A stretch of DNA of 42,373 nt from Pseudomonadota bacterium (GTDB taxonomy: Bacteria; Desulfobacterota; Desulfobulbia; Desulfobulbales; Desulfocapsaceae). The stretch is from NCBI GenBank assembly GCA_018820855.1, contig JAHJNL010000080.1:1-42373 (forward strand), read 5' to 3'. Below, piece by piece: positions 8,827 through 18,560 of this stretch. The position numbers and the translations under genes were made by a program. The notes under the pieces are model-generated. The model had not been told where the DNA came from. It was given only the letters and a program-made list of their open reading frames with translations, and did not search any database. The stretch's first letter is position 1; each line of letters begins with the position of its first letter.

Positions 8827-9633
8827 ATGGGGAAAACAGAAATACTCCGGACGGAAGAGGCGCGCAGCGTCACTGATGGAAAAAGGATGAAACGTCCCAA
8901 CCTCTTTGTTCTCGGGGCTGCCAAGTGTGGCACGACAAGCATGTACAGCTATCTGCGGCAGCACCCTGAAGTCCATATGTCTCCGTTCAAGGAACCTTCA
9001 TTCTTCTGCCGCGAATTCCAGGTGGTGAGGAATCCGATTGACTATTTCAGACTGTTTGAGTGCGGGTCGGAGAAAAAGGTCGTCGGGGAGGCTTCCCATG
9101 TCTATTTTAGCAATCCCGATACGCCGCCCGTCCTTAACGCTCTTTTCCCTGATGCCCGCTTCATAGTCATTCTCAGAAATCCGGCTTTGAGGAGTTACTC
9201 TCTCTACCAGTTTATGCGGCAGCTCGGCTATGAAACCATCCCATCTTTCGAAGAGGCGCTGGCCGAAGAAGAGGGGCGGTTCAATGACCCGTCGTTTCTA
9301 ACGGACTGCCCGCAGTATTTCTGGAATTTCATGTATTTCCGGTCGTCCCTTTACGATGAACAACTTGTGCGATATTTTTCGTTGTACGATAGAAGTCGGT
9401 TTTTCATAATGTCCCTAGCCGAGCTGGCCGGGGCCCCCCAACTCTGGATGGAGAAGATATTCAGGTTTCTCTCGGTCTCTCCTGATGCAGTGATAGATTA
9501 CACGCCGTGTAATGTCTCCGATTACCCTGAAATATCCCAGAATATCAAGGCGAAGCTGGAGATGAGGTTCGCGTCGATGCTTTCACGCATCCCACTGCTC
9601 GCCGGAAGGCCGCTTGACCTTGAGTCCCTGTGA
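8827..9633 (+). CDS. PAPS-dependent sulfotransferase domain protein
   Basis: 268 aa from ATG 8827, chosen because AAGAAGAGAG precedes it; an upstream ATG at 8779 has no ribosome binding site, and ATG 8887 (MKRPNLF, preceded by GGAAAAAGG) is a real alternative. The 5'-phosphosulfate loop is clear: LFVLGAAKCGTTSMYSYL, with HPEVHMSPFKEPSFF behind it. The 3'-phosphate region is FIVILRNPALRSYSLYQF, with the usual Arg and Ser. Family members transfer sulfate from PAPS to hydroxyl or amino groups of glycans or small molecules, usually in the cytoplasm. The substrate cannot be read from sequence. It lies divergently beside the two large surface proteins; a role in decorating a cell-surface glycan is possible but only inferred. 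Confidence 0.85.
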   Translation: MGKTEILRTEEARSVTDGKRMKRPNLFVLGAAKCGTTSMYSYLRQHPEVHMSPFKEPSFFCREFQVVRNPIDYFRLFECGSEKKVVGEASHVYFSNPDTPPVLNALFPDARFIVILRNPALRSYSLYQFMRQLGYETIPSFEEALAEEEGRFNDPSFLTDCPQYFWNFMYFRSSLYDEQLVRYFSLYDRSRFFIMSLAELAGAPQLWMEKIFRFLSVSPDAVIDYTPCNVSDYPEISQNIKAKLEMRFASMLSRIPLLAGRPLDLESL

Positions 9634-9818
9634 AAAGAATTCAAGAAAGAGTGGAAAGACTGACGGAACACATCAAAACCAATTATCTTCACTACGCTGG
9701 TGGTAGATGGTGTCTGCCGTCGTCAGCCCCTTTGGAGCTGGTACACTTTTCATTGCCATTATTGGTACAATTTTACATTTCCAATGACAACCCTCATATT
9801 GACAAGCGTAGCATGTGA
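9630..9818 (+). CDS. Doubtful small ORF after the sulfotransferase
   Basis: A GTG overlapping the sulfotransferase stop (GTGA) opens a 62-codon frame starting MKRIQERVERLTEHIKTNYLH. The overlap resembles translational coupling and the first 20 residues look helical, but the rest has no domain character and there is no clear ribosome binding site. It may be a degraded tail or chance. Confidence 0.2.
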   Translation: MKRIQERVERLTEHIKTNYLHYAGGRWCLPSSAPLELVHFSLPLLVQFYISNDNPHIDKRSM

Positions 9819-9829
9819 CCAAATCTGAA

Positions 9830-10813
9830 TTATTTCATTATAGACACTTGTTGTCGTCTATCTAAAAAGAAGCTGCTCCCTGGTATTGACTTGGCTTTTT
9901 TCTTGGTAATCGCACAGACATCATTAACTTCAAGATATTTTGTGTACACATGATATGACAAATCTACACCGGCTAAACTAATTGACATTAAGGGAAAGGT
10001 CTGTTTTTCACCAAGACGGTTTATCGATTGAATACAGTTAGACTCCACATCTTTATGTAAATAAAATTTCAAGATGCCTTCATCGAACCAATTTACAATT
10101 TTATCAGCCGTGTTTTGAATCTGGTTTGACGGTACAATCAGGACAAAGTCATCTCCTCCGATATGACCAATAAATGCATCCTTAATATCCAATTCAGAAA
10201 TAACTTTTTGAAATATCCGGCAAGTGAACTTTATTACCTCGTCTCCTAACGCAAAACCATACTGGTCGTTAAATGCTTTAAAATTATCCAAATCAGAATA
10301 AATCACACCAACATTTTCTCTTTTGTCTAATGCAGTTATAATTCGGTTTGCGACACTGTTATTCCCAGGAAGGCCAGTCATTGGGTTAGAATCCAATGCT
10401 GTATTGTATAGTCGTTTCAGCTCCTGCATGGCCTCCCGTAGCTTTAAATGACTTTTCACCCTGGCCTTAACAATCACAGGACTTATTGGCTTAGTAATGT
10501 AATCCACCGCACCAATTTCTAATCCTTTTGTTTCATCTCCAACGTCACTCATTGCTGATATAAAAATAACAGGAATATCATTGGTCCGTAAATTTGATTT
10601 GAGTTTTTGACATACTTCATACCCATCCATTTGTGGCATCACAATATCCAGCAGTATAAGATCAGGACTTTTGTTTTGTGCTAACTCTAAGGCTTTTACA
10701 CCATTATCGGCAAAATATGTCTTATAGTCAGGCTTCAGCAGATCGATTAGAATTTTGATATTATCTTTGACATCATCAACGATTAACACTTTCTGCTTGA
10801 TTCCTTCAGCCAT
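9830..10813 (-). CDS. Response regulator with GGDEF-type output (GGDDF variant)
   Basis: 327 aa. An N-terminal receiver domain (residues 8-122) has the phosphoacceptor Asp in LILLDIVMPQMDGYE and the conserved Lys in DYITKP. The C-terminal GGDEF domain (about 145-310) has NPMTGLPGN, the metal-site motif YSDLDNFKAFND and the signature IGGDDFVLI in place of GG(D/E)EF. GGDEF proteins make c-di-GMP from two GTP; whether the Asp variant keeps activity must be tested, although GGDDF occurs in natural family members. GAGGG lies 6 nt before the ATG. The gene starts 9 nt after the hybrid kinase stop, so it is almost certainly co-transcribed and may be the kinase's target. Confidence 0.92.
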   Translation of the reverse strand: MAEGIKQKVLIVDDVKDNIKILIDLLKPDYKTYFADNGVKALELAQNKSPDLILLDIVMPQMDGYEVCQKLKSNLRTNDIPVIFISAMSDVGDETKGLEIGAVDYITKPISPVIVKARVKSHLKLREAMQELKRLYNTALDSNPMTGLPGNNSVANRIITALDKRENVGVIYSDLDNFKAFNDQYGFALGDEVIKFTCRIFQKVISELDIKDAFIGHIGGDDFVLIVPSNQIQNTADKIVNWFDEGILKFYLHKDVESNCIQSINRLGEKQTFPLMSISLAGVDLSYHVYTKYLEVNDVCAITKKKAKSIPGSSFFLDRRQQVSIMK

Positions 10814-10822
10814 AATTTTCCC

Positions 10823-13800
10823 TCAAATCGAAATAGACATTATTTCAATTAAATCTTTTAGTTTTCGATACGCTTCTTCAAATTGCAAATCATTTACCAA
10901 CTCTTCAATTTGACCAAGATTGTATCGATACTCAGAACCTACATGTGATTTCAAGATGTTGATATTATCTATGGCATCAAAATCATTGTCTTGTAAACAT
11001 GAAGCCAAAGCTCTCATCGCAGGTTCAATAAGGAACATATCTGGAGGGGATTCCACCTCCTGCATTACGTTTTGATTTTCTCTTTCTGTTTTTTCACTAA
11101 CTTCCCAATGGCTCAGCGAATCGATTAGGATCTTTGTTTCTTTCTCCAACTTATCCAGCACCTCATTACATTCAGACCGTTTATCTTGTTTAATCGCTTG
11201 CTCCAAATCACTCGTTAATGAAAAAATAGTAGTTGCCCCAATATTTCCGCTAACGCCTTTAAATGTATGGGCGAGATCAGCTGCTATTTTGATTTTATTA
11301 CTCTCCAATGCCCTTCGAATTTGTTTTGGTGATTGGGAATGTTTCTCTATAAATTTAAACAAAAGGGTTTTGTAAAGTATCTTATTTCCACCTACTCGCT
11401 GCAGCCCTGTCCCAATATCGATTCCAACAATATGCTCAGGCATGTGGATTTCAGCTTGGTCAGGAGCAGGTGGTTTTATTGCTACTTTTCGATCACCAGG
11501 TTTGATCCACTTAAAGAGGACCTCAAATAATTGTCTCGTATCAATTGGTTTGGTTACATAATCATTCATTCCGACAGTCAGGCACCTGTCTCTATCAGCT
11601 TCGAATGCGTTGGCGGTCATGGCGATGATTGGTAAAAAGAGAGCTTCTTGCTTATCTGAGGTGTTTTCTTGTGTTTTTTCCCATTTCCGAATTTTTTGAG
11701 TGGCTTGACAACCATCCATTTCAGGCATTTGTATGTCCATCAGCACTGCATCGTATTGACTGTTTACGACACAGTCAACGGCTTCACTACCGTTGGATAC
11801 AGCCATGACTATCAATCCAGCACTCTCCAGAAATTCCGTGGCCACCTGCCGATTAATTTCGTTGTCATCGACAAGCAATACTTTTGCTCCTCTGATGGCT
11901 TTAGTTTTCACAGAATCAACCTTATCTTCCCTTTTTAAACTTTCTTGAACTTTATTTTCATGGCCGAAAACAACCATTATTGTATCGAATAAAATTGATG
12001 GATTTAATGGTTTTAAAAGAAAAGCATCAACGCCGATGACTTCTGAATTTTGGGCGAGCAAGCCTTCTTTATCATAAGCTGACATCAAAATGATTGGTAT
12101 TTCAGATATCGATGAATCTTCTTTTATCCTTTTGCATGTCTCAATTCCATCCATTCCTCCCATCTTCCAGTCCATGATAACCAATTGAATTAAATCTTTT
12201 CTTTTAGAGTTTTTCAACAACGCCAGAGCCTTTTCTCCAGAGTCTACGGTAGTAACCTTAAACGTCTGAATAGCCAGCATTCTCTCTATCACTTTTCGGG
12301 CAACGGGATTGTCGTCCACCACAAGGACATGTAGACCTGTCAGATCGGGGGGGAGTAACAATGTAGTCTTTCCGTCATCCACTTGAATCCCGAACTCAGC
12401 TTCAAAAGAAAAAACACTTCCTTTACTTTCTTCACTATCAACCCAAATCCTTCCTTTCATCTTTTCTATCAATTGGTTACAAATGGATAGTCCTAAACCT
12501 GTTCCGCCGTGTTTTCTGGAAGTTGAACCATCGGCTTGAGCAAATGGCTCAAACAAACCAGCTATCCTATCTTTTGGAATCCCAATACCCGTATCAGAAA
12601 TTGAAAACAGCAACCTTACTTGCTCTGAATCTTTTTTTAAGCAAGCCACACTAATCACAATTTCTCCCTGATCAGTGAATTTGACAGCATTGTTAATCAA
12701 ATTGGTGAGTATTTGTCCTGTTCGTAATGGATCACCTTGAAGATTCCATGGCACATCAGGCTCAATGGAGACAATCAACTCGATTCCTTTCTTGGCCGTA
12801 GTAAAATAAAAGATGTTGGTGAGATCATTTAACACATCAATCAAAGAAAAATCTATGTGTTCCAAATCCAATCTACCCGCCTCGATTTTGGAAAAATCGA
12901 GGATGCTGTTGATAATTCCCAACAAAGAATTTCCTGATGAATGTATTTTGGTAAGATAATCTCTTAATTTCGGAGTCATATCCTGATTAAGGCTGAGCTC
13001 GGATAACCCGATGATGGCATTCATCGGCGTACGAATCTCATGACTCATGTTGGCCAGAAATTCACTCTTGGCCATATTGGCTTTCTGAATAGCTCGGTTC
13101 AGTATTGTCAATCTGCGGTTCCAGTAAAAAATTCCGAGTAAAACTATAAAAAACACACCCATGATTTTCCAGAGCAGGATGTAATCAAATGTTTTTTCAA
13201 AAACAATGGAAACCCATTTGTTATAGATGTGTTGTCTTTCTACTTCTGTTAACGACTCAACAGCCTTCTCCATAATGGAAAATAAGACAGGGTCGTCATT
13301 GCGCACGGCAATGGACAGGTCATGATTCATGTCAAACTTACCTGCAATCTTTATGTCCGCGATTCCTGACTGTTGCATTTTATAGCCAATGGCAGCCATG
13401 GAACAGATAAACCCAAAGGTCTCTCCTGAGCGAACTTTTTCAATGCCTTCTTCAACATCCGAAACTTCAATAATAGAGATACCTGGGTATCTGTTTTTCA
13501 GGTTTTGGATATAGGCAAAATCTTTAATACCGGAAAATTTCTGGTTCAATATTTTATTAATATCATCGATGAACAATTCGTCCGATCGTGTCGCAATAAC
13601 AATTGGCATACGGACATATGGTTCGGTAAAGTTCAGATATTCTTTTCGCTCTGATGTTTCCTGAGCCAAAGAAAGGATGTCACATTCGCGCTGTTTCGAA
13701 ATACTCAATGTTTCACTGAAATTTTTTGTTGGTATCAGTCTAATATCCTTGCCGATCCGTCGACTGACAATATTCATGAATTCGGCTGCCATACCCTCAT

Positions 13801-15550
13801 GGATGCCGTTCTTATTGATAGACTCAAAAGGCATCCAGTTAGGATTCACACCCATTAGTATCTCGTTTCGATTTGACAGGTATTCCTTTTCAGCAGAAGA
13901 GAAGGCAAGTTTTGTTTCTTTCAAACTGTTAACTTTGAAATCCGTACTAAGCCAACGATTAGCAATTAATACAAATTCACCATCACTAATTGCATCCAGT
14001 CCTTTTTGTAGAATAGTGAATAGTATTTTTTTGTCTGGTCTTACACCTAGTCGTAAATCTTCTTTTCCAACACCCTCCAACTCTAACTCTCCGGCAACCT
14101 GAATATTAGTGAGACCAAATTTTTTAACTTGATAGTTAATGACGGACATATTTTGGATCAATGCATCAATTTTACCATAAGCCAATGCCTTGGATTGATC
14201 TTCATAATTATCAAACATGATTAGAGTCATTCCCTTAATATCGCGGAGTTCTTTTTCGTAAAAGATACCTCTCTGTACACCTACCTTATGCCCCTCGAGG
14301 CTTTCCAGTCCTTTATAATTCTTAAAATCATCCCTTACAAAGACGACAACGGGAATTTCATAATAAGGCGTGGTAAAAAGAGTAAAGGGTTCACGTTCTT
14401 TTTTATGTGAAATATTAGCGATAATATCGACTTCTTTCTTACTAAATTTATGAAGATTATTATTCCAATGGTCCACTTTATTATCAAATTTCAACCCGGT
14501 TTTTTCAGAAATCAGTACCAACATCTCCTCAACAAAACCTTTAAAATCTCCGTTTTCCTCGTAACTAAATGGAGCATAATCACTCAACAAAGCAATTGAG
14601 GCGGTCGGATGGTCTGCAAGATAACCTTGTTCCTCCTGGGTTAATGTGATGGGCTCATTTTTGACAATTGTCTGCAGAATAAGCCATTTCTGTTTAAGCT
14701 TCTGCTCCTCCTGATAAGTTACTGACTGGAGGGCTTTATTAAAGGCACTCACCATTGGTGACCAATCTTTGCGAACGCCTATACAATTATAGAAATTATC
14801 CCCTCCTGGAATCTTGGTCTCTCCAGAGATAATGAGATTGGGAATGTTATACTCAAGCATAAGGTGCTGCATGACGACTCCAATATCGATGGTGGCGTCA
14901 GCCTCTCCAAAAGCGACAGATTTAAGTGCATCTACACTGGTATCTGTCAAATGAAGTTTAATTCCAGGGAGATGTTTTTCCAATAATTCTTGAAACCAGA
15001 ATCCTTTTACGATGGCTACTGTATGACCTTCAAGTTCTTTGAGATTCCTAAATGGCTTATTGGGTTGGCTAACAATATTGAGAGGATTTTTAATGATCGG
15101 CTTTGTAAAAATAGCAAATTTTTTCCGTTCCTCGTTTTCCACCATATTTCCTATAATATCTATGTCTTTACTCTTCAGCATCCCCATAAACTCATCCCAC
15201 GTGGGACCGCTGATATATTCGATTTTTATTCCAAGTTTTTTTGCCAGCAAATTCATTAGATCTATTGTATAGCCTTGGGGAATCCCATCACGATTGAAAT
15301 TGAATGGTATCCAGTTCTGTTCGTTATGAGCGCGGATAACCGGATGGATTTCGAGGAAGGAACGTTCTGCTGCCGTCAATGGTATGCTGTATCTATTAGT
15401 TTCTGGTATGTTATCAATTGTCTGACTCGATCGCGTCTGTGCTTGTTTTTTTTGGGGTTCCCAAGACGATTGTATAGCATGCAGGGTGGATGTATAGAGA
15501 CAGCATTCGACTAACAGAAAAAGCAATACCACTAAATACGTTACTCTCAT
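10823..15550 (-). CDS. Hybrid sensor histidine kinase, three periplasmic SBP_bac_3 domains, two receivers, HPt
   Basis: About 1575 aa from ATG 15550 ([15 protein letters not shown], signal peptide; preceded by AAGAGCTTGAA); an upstream in-frame ATG at 15586 is less likely. Order: three tandem solute-binding domains (about 50-290, 298-530, 545-780), a membrane helix (about 787-807), HisKA with [12 protein letters not shown] (His near 835), HATPase with NNAVKF, DTGIGIP and GGTGLGLSI, receiver 1 (VIMDWKMGG, Asp near 1126), receiver 2 ([12 protein letters not shown], Asp near 1270) and HPt ([12 protein letters not shown], His near 1424). This is BvgS/EvgS-like but with three sensor domains where BvgS and EvgS have two. 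The periplasmic domains should bind amino acids or other small ligands; which ones is unknown. A four-step phosphorelay is expected, with the downstream receiver-GGDEF protein as candidate acceptor. The region is clearly AT-richer than its neighbours (one sampled line is 38% GC), hinting at transfer. Confidence 0.93.
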   Translation of the reverse strand: MRVTYLVVLLFLLVECCLYTSTLHAIQSSWEPQKKQAQTRSSQTIDNIPETNRYSIPLTAAERSFLEIHPVIRAHNEQNWIPFNFNRDGIPQGYTIDLMNLLAKKLGIKIEYISGPTWDEFMGMLKSKDIDIIGNMVENEERKKFAIFTKPIIKNPLNIVSQPNKPFRNLKELEGHTVAIVKGFWFQELLEKHLPGIKLHLTDTSVDALKSVAFGEADATIDIGVVMQHLMLEYNIPNLIISGETKIPGGDNFYNCIGVRKDWSPMVSAFNKALQSVTYQEEQKLKQKWLILQTIVKNEPITLTQEEQGYLADHPTASIALLSDYAPFSYEENGDFKGFVEEMLVLISEKTGLKFDNKVDHWNNNLHKFSKKEVDIIANISHKKEREPFTLFTTPYYEIPVVVFVRDDFKNYKGLESLEGHKVGVQRGIFYEKELRDIKGMTLIMFDNYEDQSKALAYGKIDALIQNMSVINYQVKKFGLTNIQVAGELELEGVGKEDLRLGVRPDKKILFTILQKGLDAISDGEFVLIANRWLSTDFKVNSLKETKLAFSSAEKEYLSNRNEILMGVNPNWMPFESINKNGIHEGMAAEFMNIVSRRIGKDIRLIPTKNFSETLSISKQRECDILSLAQETSERKEYLNFTEPYVRMPIVIATRSDELFIDDINKILNQKFSGIKDFAYIQNLKNRYPGISIIEVSDVEEGIEKVRSGETFGFICSMAAIGYKMQQSGIADIKIAGKFDMNHDLSIAVRNDDPVLFSIMEKAVESLTEVERQHIYNKWVSIVFEKTFDYILLWKIMGVFFIVLLGIFYWNRRLTILNRAIQKANMAKSEFLANMSHEIRTPMNAIIGLSELSLNQDMTPKLRDYLTKIHSSGNSLLGIINSILDFSKIEAGRLDLEHIDFSLIDVLNDLTNIFYFTTAKKGIELIVSIEPDVPWNLQGDPLRTGQILTNLINNAVKFTDQGEIVISVACLKKDSEQVRLLFSISDTGIGIPKDRIAGLFEPFAQADGSTSRKHGGTGLGLSICNQLIEKMKGRIWVDSEESKGSVFSFEAEFGIQVDDGKTTLLLPPDLTGLHVLVVDDNPVARKVIERMLAIQTFKVTTVDSGEKALALLKNSKRKDLIQLVIMDWKMGGMDGIETCKRIKEDSSISEIPIILMSAYDKEGLLAQNSEVIGVDAFLLKPLNPSILFDTIMVVFGHENKVQESLKREDKVDSVKTKAIRGAKVLLVDDNEINRQVATEFLESAGLIVMAVSNGSEAVDCVVNSQYDAVLMDIQMPEMDGCQATQKIRKWEKTQENTSDKQEALFLPIIAMTANAFEADRDRCLTVGMNDYVTKPIDTRQLFEVLFKWIKPGDRKVAIKPPAPDQAEIHMPEHIVGIDIGTGLQRVGGNKILYKTLLFKFIEKHSQSPKQIRRALESNKIKIAADLAHTFKGVSGNIGATTIFSLTSDLEQAIKQDKRSECNEVLDKLEKETKILIDSLSHWEVSEKTERENQNVMQEVESPPDMFLIEPAMRALASCLQDNDFDAIDNINILKSHVGSEYRYNLGQIEELVNDLQFEEAYRKLKDLIEIMSISI

Positions 15551-15913
15551 TTCAAGCTCTTTATAGAAAATTTGAGGACAGACCACAATTATTCAACAAT
15601 TCCATAGCAGATGATGCACTTTTGAAATCAATTCACCCCCTGGCGACAAGACAGCTTTCGACAATCAAACCGTTAGGCACCATTATGGCTGTACCTCCTT
15701 AAAAACCTTGCAGCTGTCCTGTTCTTTTGATTATCTGTTCTGCAACTATTAAGATATCTGTAAATAGAGTTATGACTAACTTGCCTAAATCTACCTTGCA
15801 GAATATGTTTTTTCCAATTTTTTAATTACTCCTATACTTCTGTTTATGTTGAGAACCAGATTTCTTGCCCCTGGTAACCTCTTGCTCATACCCTCTAGCA
15901 TCCGACTCTCTCC
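15551..15913. other. Intergenic region upstream of the kinase and the acetyltransferase
   Basis: AT-rich region between the minus-strand kinase and the plus-strand GNAT gene. It contains a short ORF with an unusually good ribosome binding site (15633-15683, minus) and presumably the kinase promoter. No hexamer pair was convincing enough to annotate. No RNA gene was recognised. Confidence 0.4.
15633..15683 (-). CDS. Possible 16-codon leader peptide upstream of the kinase
   Basis: AAGGAGG lies 10 nt before an ATG (complement of 15681-15683), the best Shine-Dalgarno match in this part of the window. The frame reads MVPNGLIVESCLVARG and stops at TGA. The same frame stays open after the TGA for 23 more codons, ending in TAA just before the kinase ribosome binding site. 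It could be a leader peptide coupling translation to the kinase, the start of a degraded gene, or chance. Confidence 0.25.
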   Translation of the reverse strand: MVPNGLIVESCLVARG

Positions 15914-16405
15914 ATGCAAATACGCAACGTCAGGCCAGGTGACCTGGAACAGATCATCAATATCTATAATCAGGCAGTGGCAGCGGGAAACTGTACGGCG
16001 GATATTGAGCCGCTTGTGGTGGATGAACGAAGGGAATGGTTTGCCCAGCACAGTCCAGATAAGTACCCCATCTATGTCATGGAGGAAGCTGGAATAATCA
16101 CCGGCTGGTGCAGTCTCAGTGCTCACCGTCGGGGGAGAAAGGCCCTGGAGTGCGTGGCTGAGATCAGCTACTATGTGGACTTCAGCTTTTTAGGCAGGGG
16201 GATAGGGCAGAGACTGATCAGCCATGCCCTGCACGAAGCGCCTGACCTGGGGCTGCACAATCTCTTTGCCATTCTTCTTGATATCAATAAACCCAGCATT
16301 GCTATCCTGGAAAAAAACGGCTTTAGTAAATGGGGGCATCTTCCGGATATTGCAGAATTCCCGAACAGGATATGCGGCCAGTATATCTACGGCAGAAAGC
16401 TGTAG
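15914..16405 (+). CDS. GNAT N-acetyltransferase, phosphinothricin/methionine-sulfone acetyltransferase type
   Basis: 163 aa. The start MQIRNVRPGDLEQIINIYNQ and the motifs YVDFSFLGRGIGQRL (acetyl-CoA pyrophosphate loop), LHNLFAILLDINKPSIAILEKNGF (motif B) and the C-terminal NRICGQYIYGRKL follow the PAT/YncA (MnaT) branch of GNAT enzymes. These acetylate L-amino acid analogues such as methionine sulfone or phosphinothricin using acetyl-CoA in the cytoplasm. The exact substrate is not visible. No strong ribosome binding site precedes the ATG. It stands alone between the divergent kinase and a convergent membrane-protein gene. Confidence 0.85.
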   Translation: MQIRNVRPGDLEQIINIYNQAVAAGNCTADIEPLVVDERREWFAQHSPDKYPIYVMEEAGIITGWCSLSAHRRGRKALECVAEISYYVDFSFLGRGIGQRLISHALHEAPDLGLHNLFAILLDINKPSIAILEKNGFSKWGHLPDIAEFPNRICGQYIYGRKL

Positions 16406-16510
16406 TTTTGAGTTGATAGCTGAGAGTTGACAGGTGATAGTGGTGAAAAAAAAACAGCGCCCGTCCTTTATGTTCACCGTAAACTCTGTACCAGCACCTC
16501 TACGACCACT

Positions 16511-16807
16511 CTATTGAGGAATTCCTGCGCCTGTATATTCATAAATTGCATAGACAAGTCCTGCAAAAATTCCTATTGTAAAAAATAATCTGAAGCGTTG
16601 GGGCCAGGGGACCTTTTCACCCTCTGCCATGTACTGGACAATGGCAACGGCAACACATGTGATTCCAACCACATAGGGAGCTGTCTGCAGAATCTGCCAC
16701 AGCGTTGCCTGTATGGTGCCCATCATATCCTGGGCCAGGCGCAGATTAAAAAGTAAATAGGCTACCGCCGTAATATAAAATGATACTTTTCCCTTGGTCG
16801 TTTCCAT
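16511..16807 (-). CDS. Small membrane protein, three predicted helices
   Basis: 98 aa from ATG 16807 (METTKGKVSFYITAV), preceded by GAGAGATTGCAT. Three hydrophobic segments are visible: FYITAVAYLLFNLRL (about 10-26), PYVVGITCVAVAIVQYM (about 45-62) and FRLFFTIGIFAGLVYAIYEY (about 73-93). I do not recognise the family. Its start codon directly abuts the start codon of the divergent gene (CATATG), so its promoter must lie inside the neighbouring reading frame or the starts are mis-set. Confidence 0.6.
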   Translation of the reverse strand: METTKGKVSFYITAVAYLLFNLRLAQDMMGTIQATLWQILQTAPYVVGITCVAVAIVQYMAEGEKVPWPQRFRLFFTIGIFAGLVYAIYEYTGAGIPQ

Positions 16808-17941
16808 ATGCAATCTCTCAATAGTCTTTATTTTCCCCAAACAGCCCTGCCCCGTCATCAGCGTAACTGCCTCCTCCTGCTGCCAGACACCCTGCACCTG
16901 CTGCAGCCGGTGGAACCGGGTGGCGAAGAAACAGACGAAACTTCAGATAGCGATCTTTTCATGGAACGAGGAATCTGTCAAGTCCATACTCCGTCTCATC
17001 TTGGCAAAGACCGGGATCGTTTCCTCGGCCTGATCCATGAGATCAGGACCAGAAAAGACGGCTATGCCAAGCAGTTAAGCAACCTGACCCTGGCCAATCT
17101 CTCCAAAGTACAGGACAGCGGAGACCACAGTCACCAGGCAATAATTGCTAACCTTCTCGACGGCCAGAGCCTGATCGACAAAGAAGCGGCAGAGGAAGCC
17201 CAAGGTGGAAAACTGTGGCAGGCACGACTTATCCTTGCCCTGGCCGAAATTCTGGACCGGGAAGAGGCGGAACTGGCAATGAATCTCTCGGATATCGACA
17301 GCGACGAGCTTGCGCTTTTTCAGGAGTTAAAAGGTGAGATGGAGGGTGAAACAGGAGACGAGGATGATCCATTTGCCGAACTGCTGCGCATCAAGGCCAA
17401 AATGGGGCAACCGCGACCGGGAACCATGAACAAACGCTTTCAGGCCTGGAAAACCCTCTACAACTCAGGCACTCTGCCCGAGAATTACTGGCTCTGGACA
17501 ACCTGCGAAGAAGAAGCGGCAGACATCCTCCTCAGTAACTACGAAGCGCAGAGTGGCCGACTGTCGGTCCCTCTGCTGCTGCTGGACCTGCCGGAGCAGA
17601 TGTACCTGCAGGATAAGGATGCCCTCAAACGTATCCGGGCCTTTCAGGAAGAAGGGGCTCTCCTGCGCGACTCCATCACTGAAAAACTGACAGCGATCAT
17701 CAAGCAGGGACATCTTGATCTTGTTGATCCAGTTGCTCTGCTCCCTGACGCCGGAATTCTGGCCCGTGACTGGAACGAGCTCATCGATTACCATTTTCCT
17801 GAAGAACGCTTTGGCCGCCGAAAGCTGGATCTCCAATTCCTCGCCAATGTCTCTCTGGATACGCTCCTGCGCGGACCTTCTGCATCAAGGCAGACAGACG
17901 ACGACATATGCCACGGCATCCTGGCCCTATACCGGGAGTAA
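16808..17941 (+). CDS. Unknown acidic cytoplasmic protein
   Basis: 377 aa, not recognised. The N-terminus (SLYFPQTALPRHQRNCLLLLPDTLHLLQPVEP) looks like a genuine folded start. The middle is rich in Glu and Asp (EGETGDEDDPF), and there is no signal peptide or membrane segment. The C-terminal half is helical and Leu-rich, with FGRRKLDLQFLANVSLDTLL near the end. ATG 16808 has no upstream Shine-Dalgarno and abuts the divergent gene's ATG, so a leaderless transcript or a nearby alternative start is possible. It ends facing the universal stress gene, with a shared inverted repeat in between. Confidence 0.65.
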   Translation: MQSLNSLYFPQTALPRHQRNCLLLLPDTLHLLQPVEPGGEETDETSDSDLFMERGICQVHTPSHLGKDRDRFLGLIHEIRTRKDGYAKQLSNLTLANLSKVQDSGDHSHQAIIANLLDGQSLIDKEAAEEAQGGKLWQARLILALAEILDREEAELAMNLSDIDSDELALFQELKGEMEGETGDEDDPFAELLRIKAKMGQPRPGTMNKRFQAWKTLYNSGTLPENYWLWTTCEEEAADILLSNYEAQSGRLSVPLLLLDLPEQMYLQDKDALKRIRAFQEEGALLRDSITEKLTAIIKQGHLDLVDPVALLPDAGILARDWNELIDYHFPEERFGRRKLDLQFLANVSLDTLLRGPSASRQTDDDICHGILALYRE

Positions 17942-17966
17942 AAAGACTATCTAGTTTTTTTACTCC
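17935..17966. terminator. Likely bidirectional terminator between convergent genes
   Basis: GGAGTAAAAA (17935-17944) pairs with TTTTTACTCC (17957-17966) over 10 bp with a 12-nt loop, giving an A/T-rich lower stem with T-tracts in both directions. It spans the stop of the unknown plus-strand gene and the end of the minus-strand stress gene. The stem is weak in G+C. Confidence 0.4.
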
Positions 17967-18445
17967 TCCTCGCAGCAGGTATAAGGATTAATAGTCAGGA
18001 CAGGACATAAGGCGGTTTTTACAACCTTGTCGGCCACACTTCCGAACATGATCTTTTCCAGCCCTTTGTAACCATGGGTTCCCATAACAATGAGATCTCC
18101 CTGCTGAGCAGTGGTATAGGCAATAATCTGCTCAGCCACATCACCCACCAGCACCTTACCGCTCACCTCAGTCACGCCTTTTCCCTGAGCAAACTGCTCT
18201 ATCTCCTGACAGAAGGTTTTCATCTTCTCCTCTGCCTGCTCAAAAAGGTCTTGTTCAAAATCGGGAATATTCATCTGAGGAACAAAAAATCCGGAATAAT
18301 CTTCAAACTTCTGGACAATAAAGACCAGGGCCAGTGAAGCCTGGAAACTTCCGGCTATAAAGGCAGCAGATTCCGCTATTATTTTCGAATTATCTGAAAA
18401 ATCAATGGGAGTCACGGCCTTCTTAATCTGTTCAATCCTCTTCAT
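17960..18445 (-). CDS. Universal stress protein, UspA family
   Basis: 161 aa. KKAVTPIDFSDNS at the N-terminus and the nucleotide-binding signature GTHGYKGLEKIMFGS (G-x2-G-x9-G-S) followed by ADKVVKTALCPVLTI identify an ATP-binding-type Usp. The middle (PQMNIPDFEQDLFEQAEEKM) is the usual variable helix. The tail TCCEEE carries two Cys. These cytoplasmic proteins accumulate under growth arrest or stress; the exact role is unknown. AGGAGC lies 6 nt before the ATG. It appears monocistronic. Confidence 0.93.
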   Translation of the reverse strand: MKRIEQIKKAVTPIDFSDNSKIIAESAAFIAGSFQASLALVFIVQKFEDYSGFFVPQMNIPDFEQDLFEQAEEKMKTFCQEIEQFAQGKGVTEVSGKVLVGDVAEQIIAYTTAQQGDLIVMGTHGYKGLEKIMFGSVADKVVKTALCPVLTINPYTCCEEE

Positions 18446-18560
18446 GGTAAGCTCCTAATAGGTATAGTAGTTATCTTCTTCCTACTGAATTTTCTCACAA
18501 TTTGTCATTCCTCACAAGCAAATTATGAGATTTGCTCAGAGAATTATGCACCGGAACTAA

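Noticed and set aside
15791-16126. 111-codon minus-strand frame overlapping the GNAT gene
   Set aside because: The GNAT motifs on the plus strand are clear; the reverse frame has no recognisable feature.
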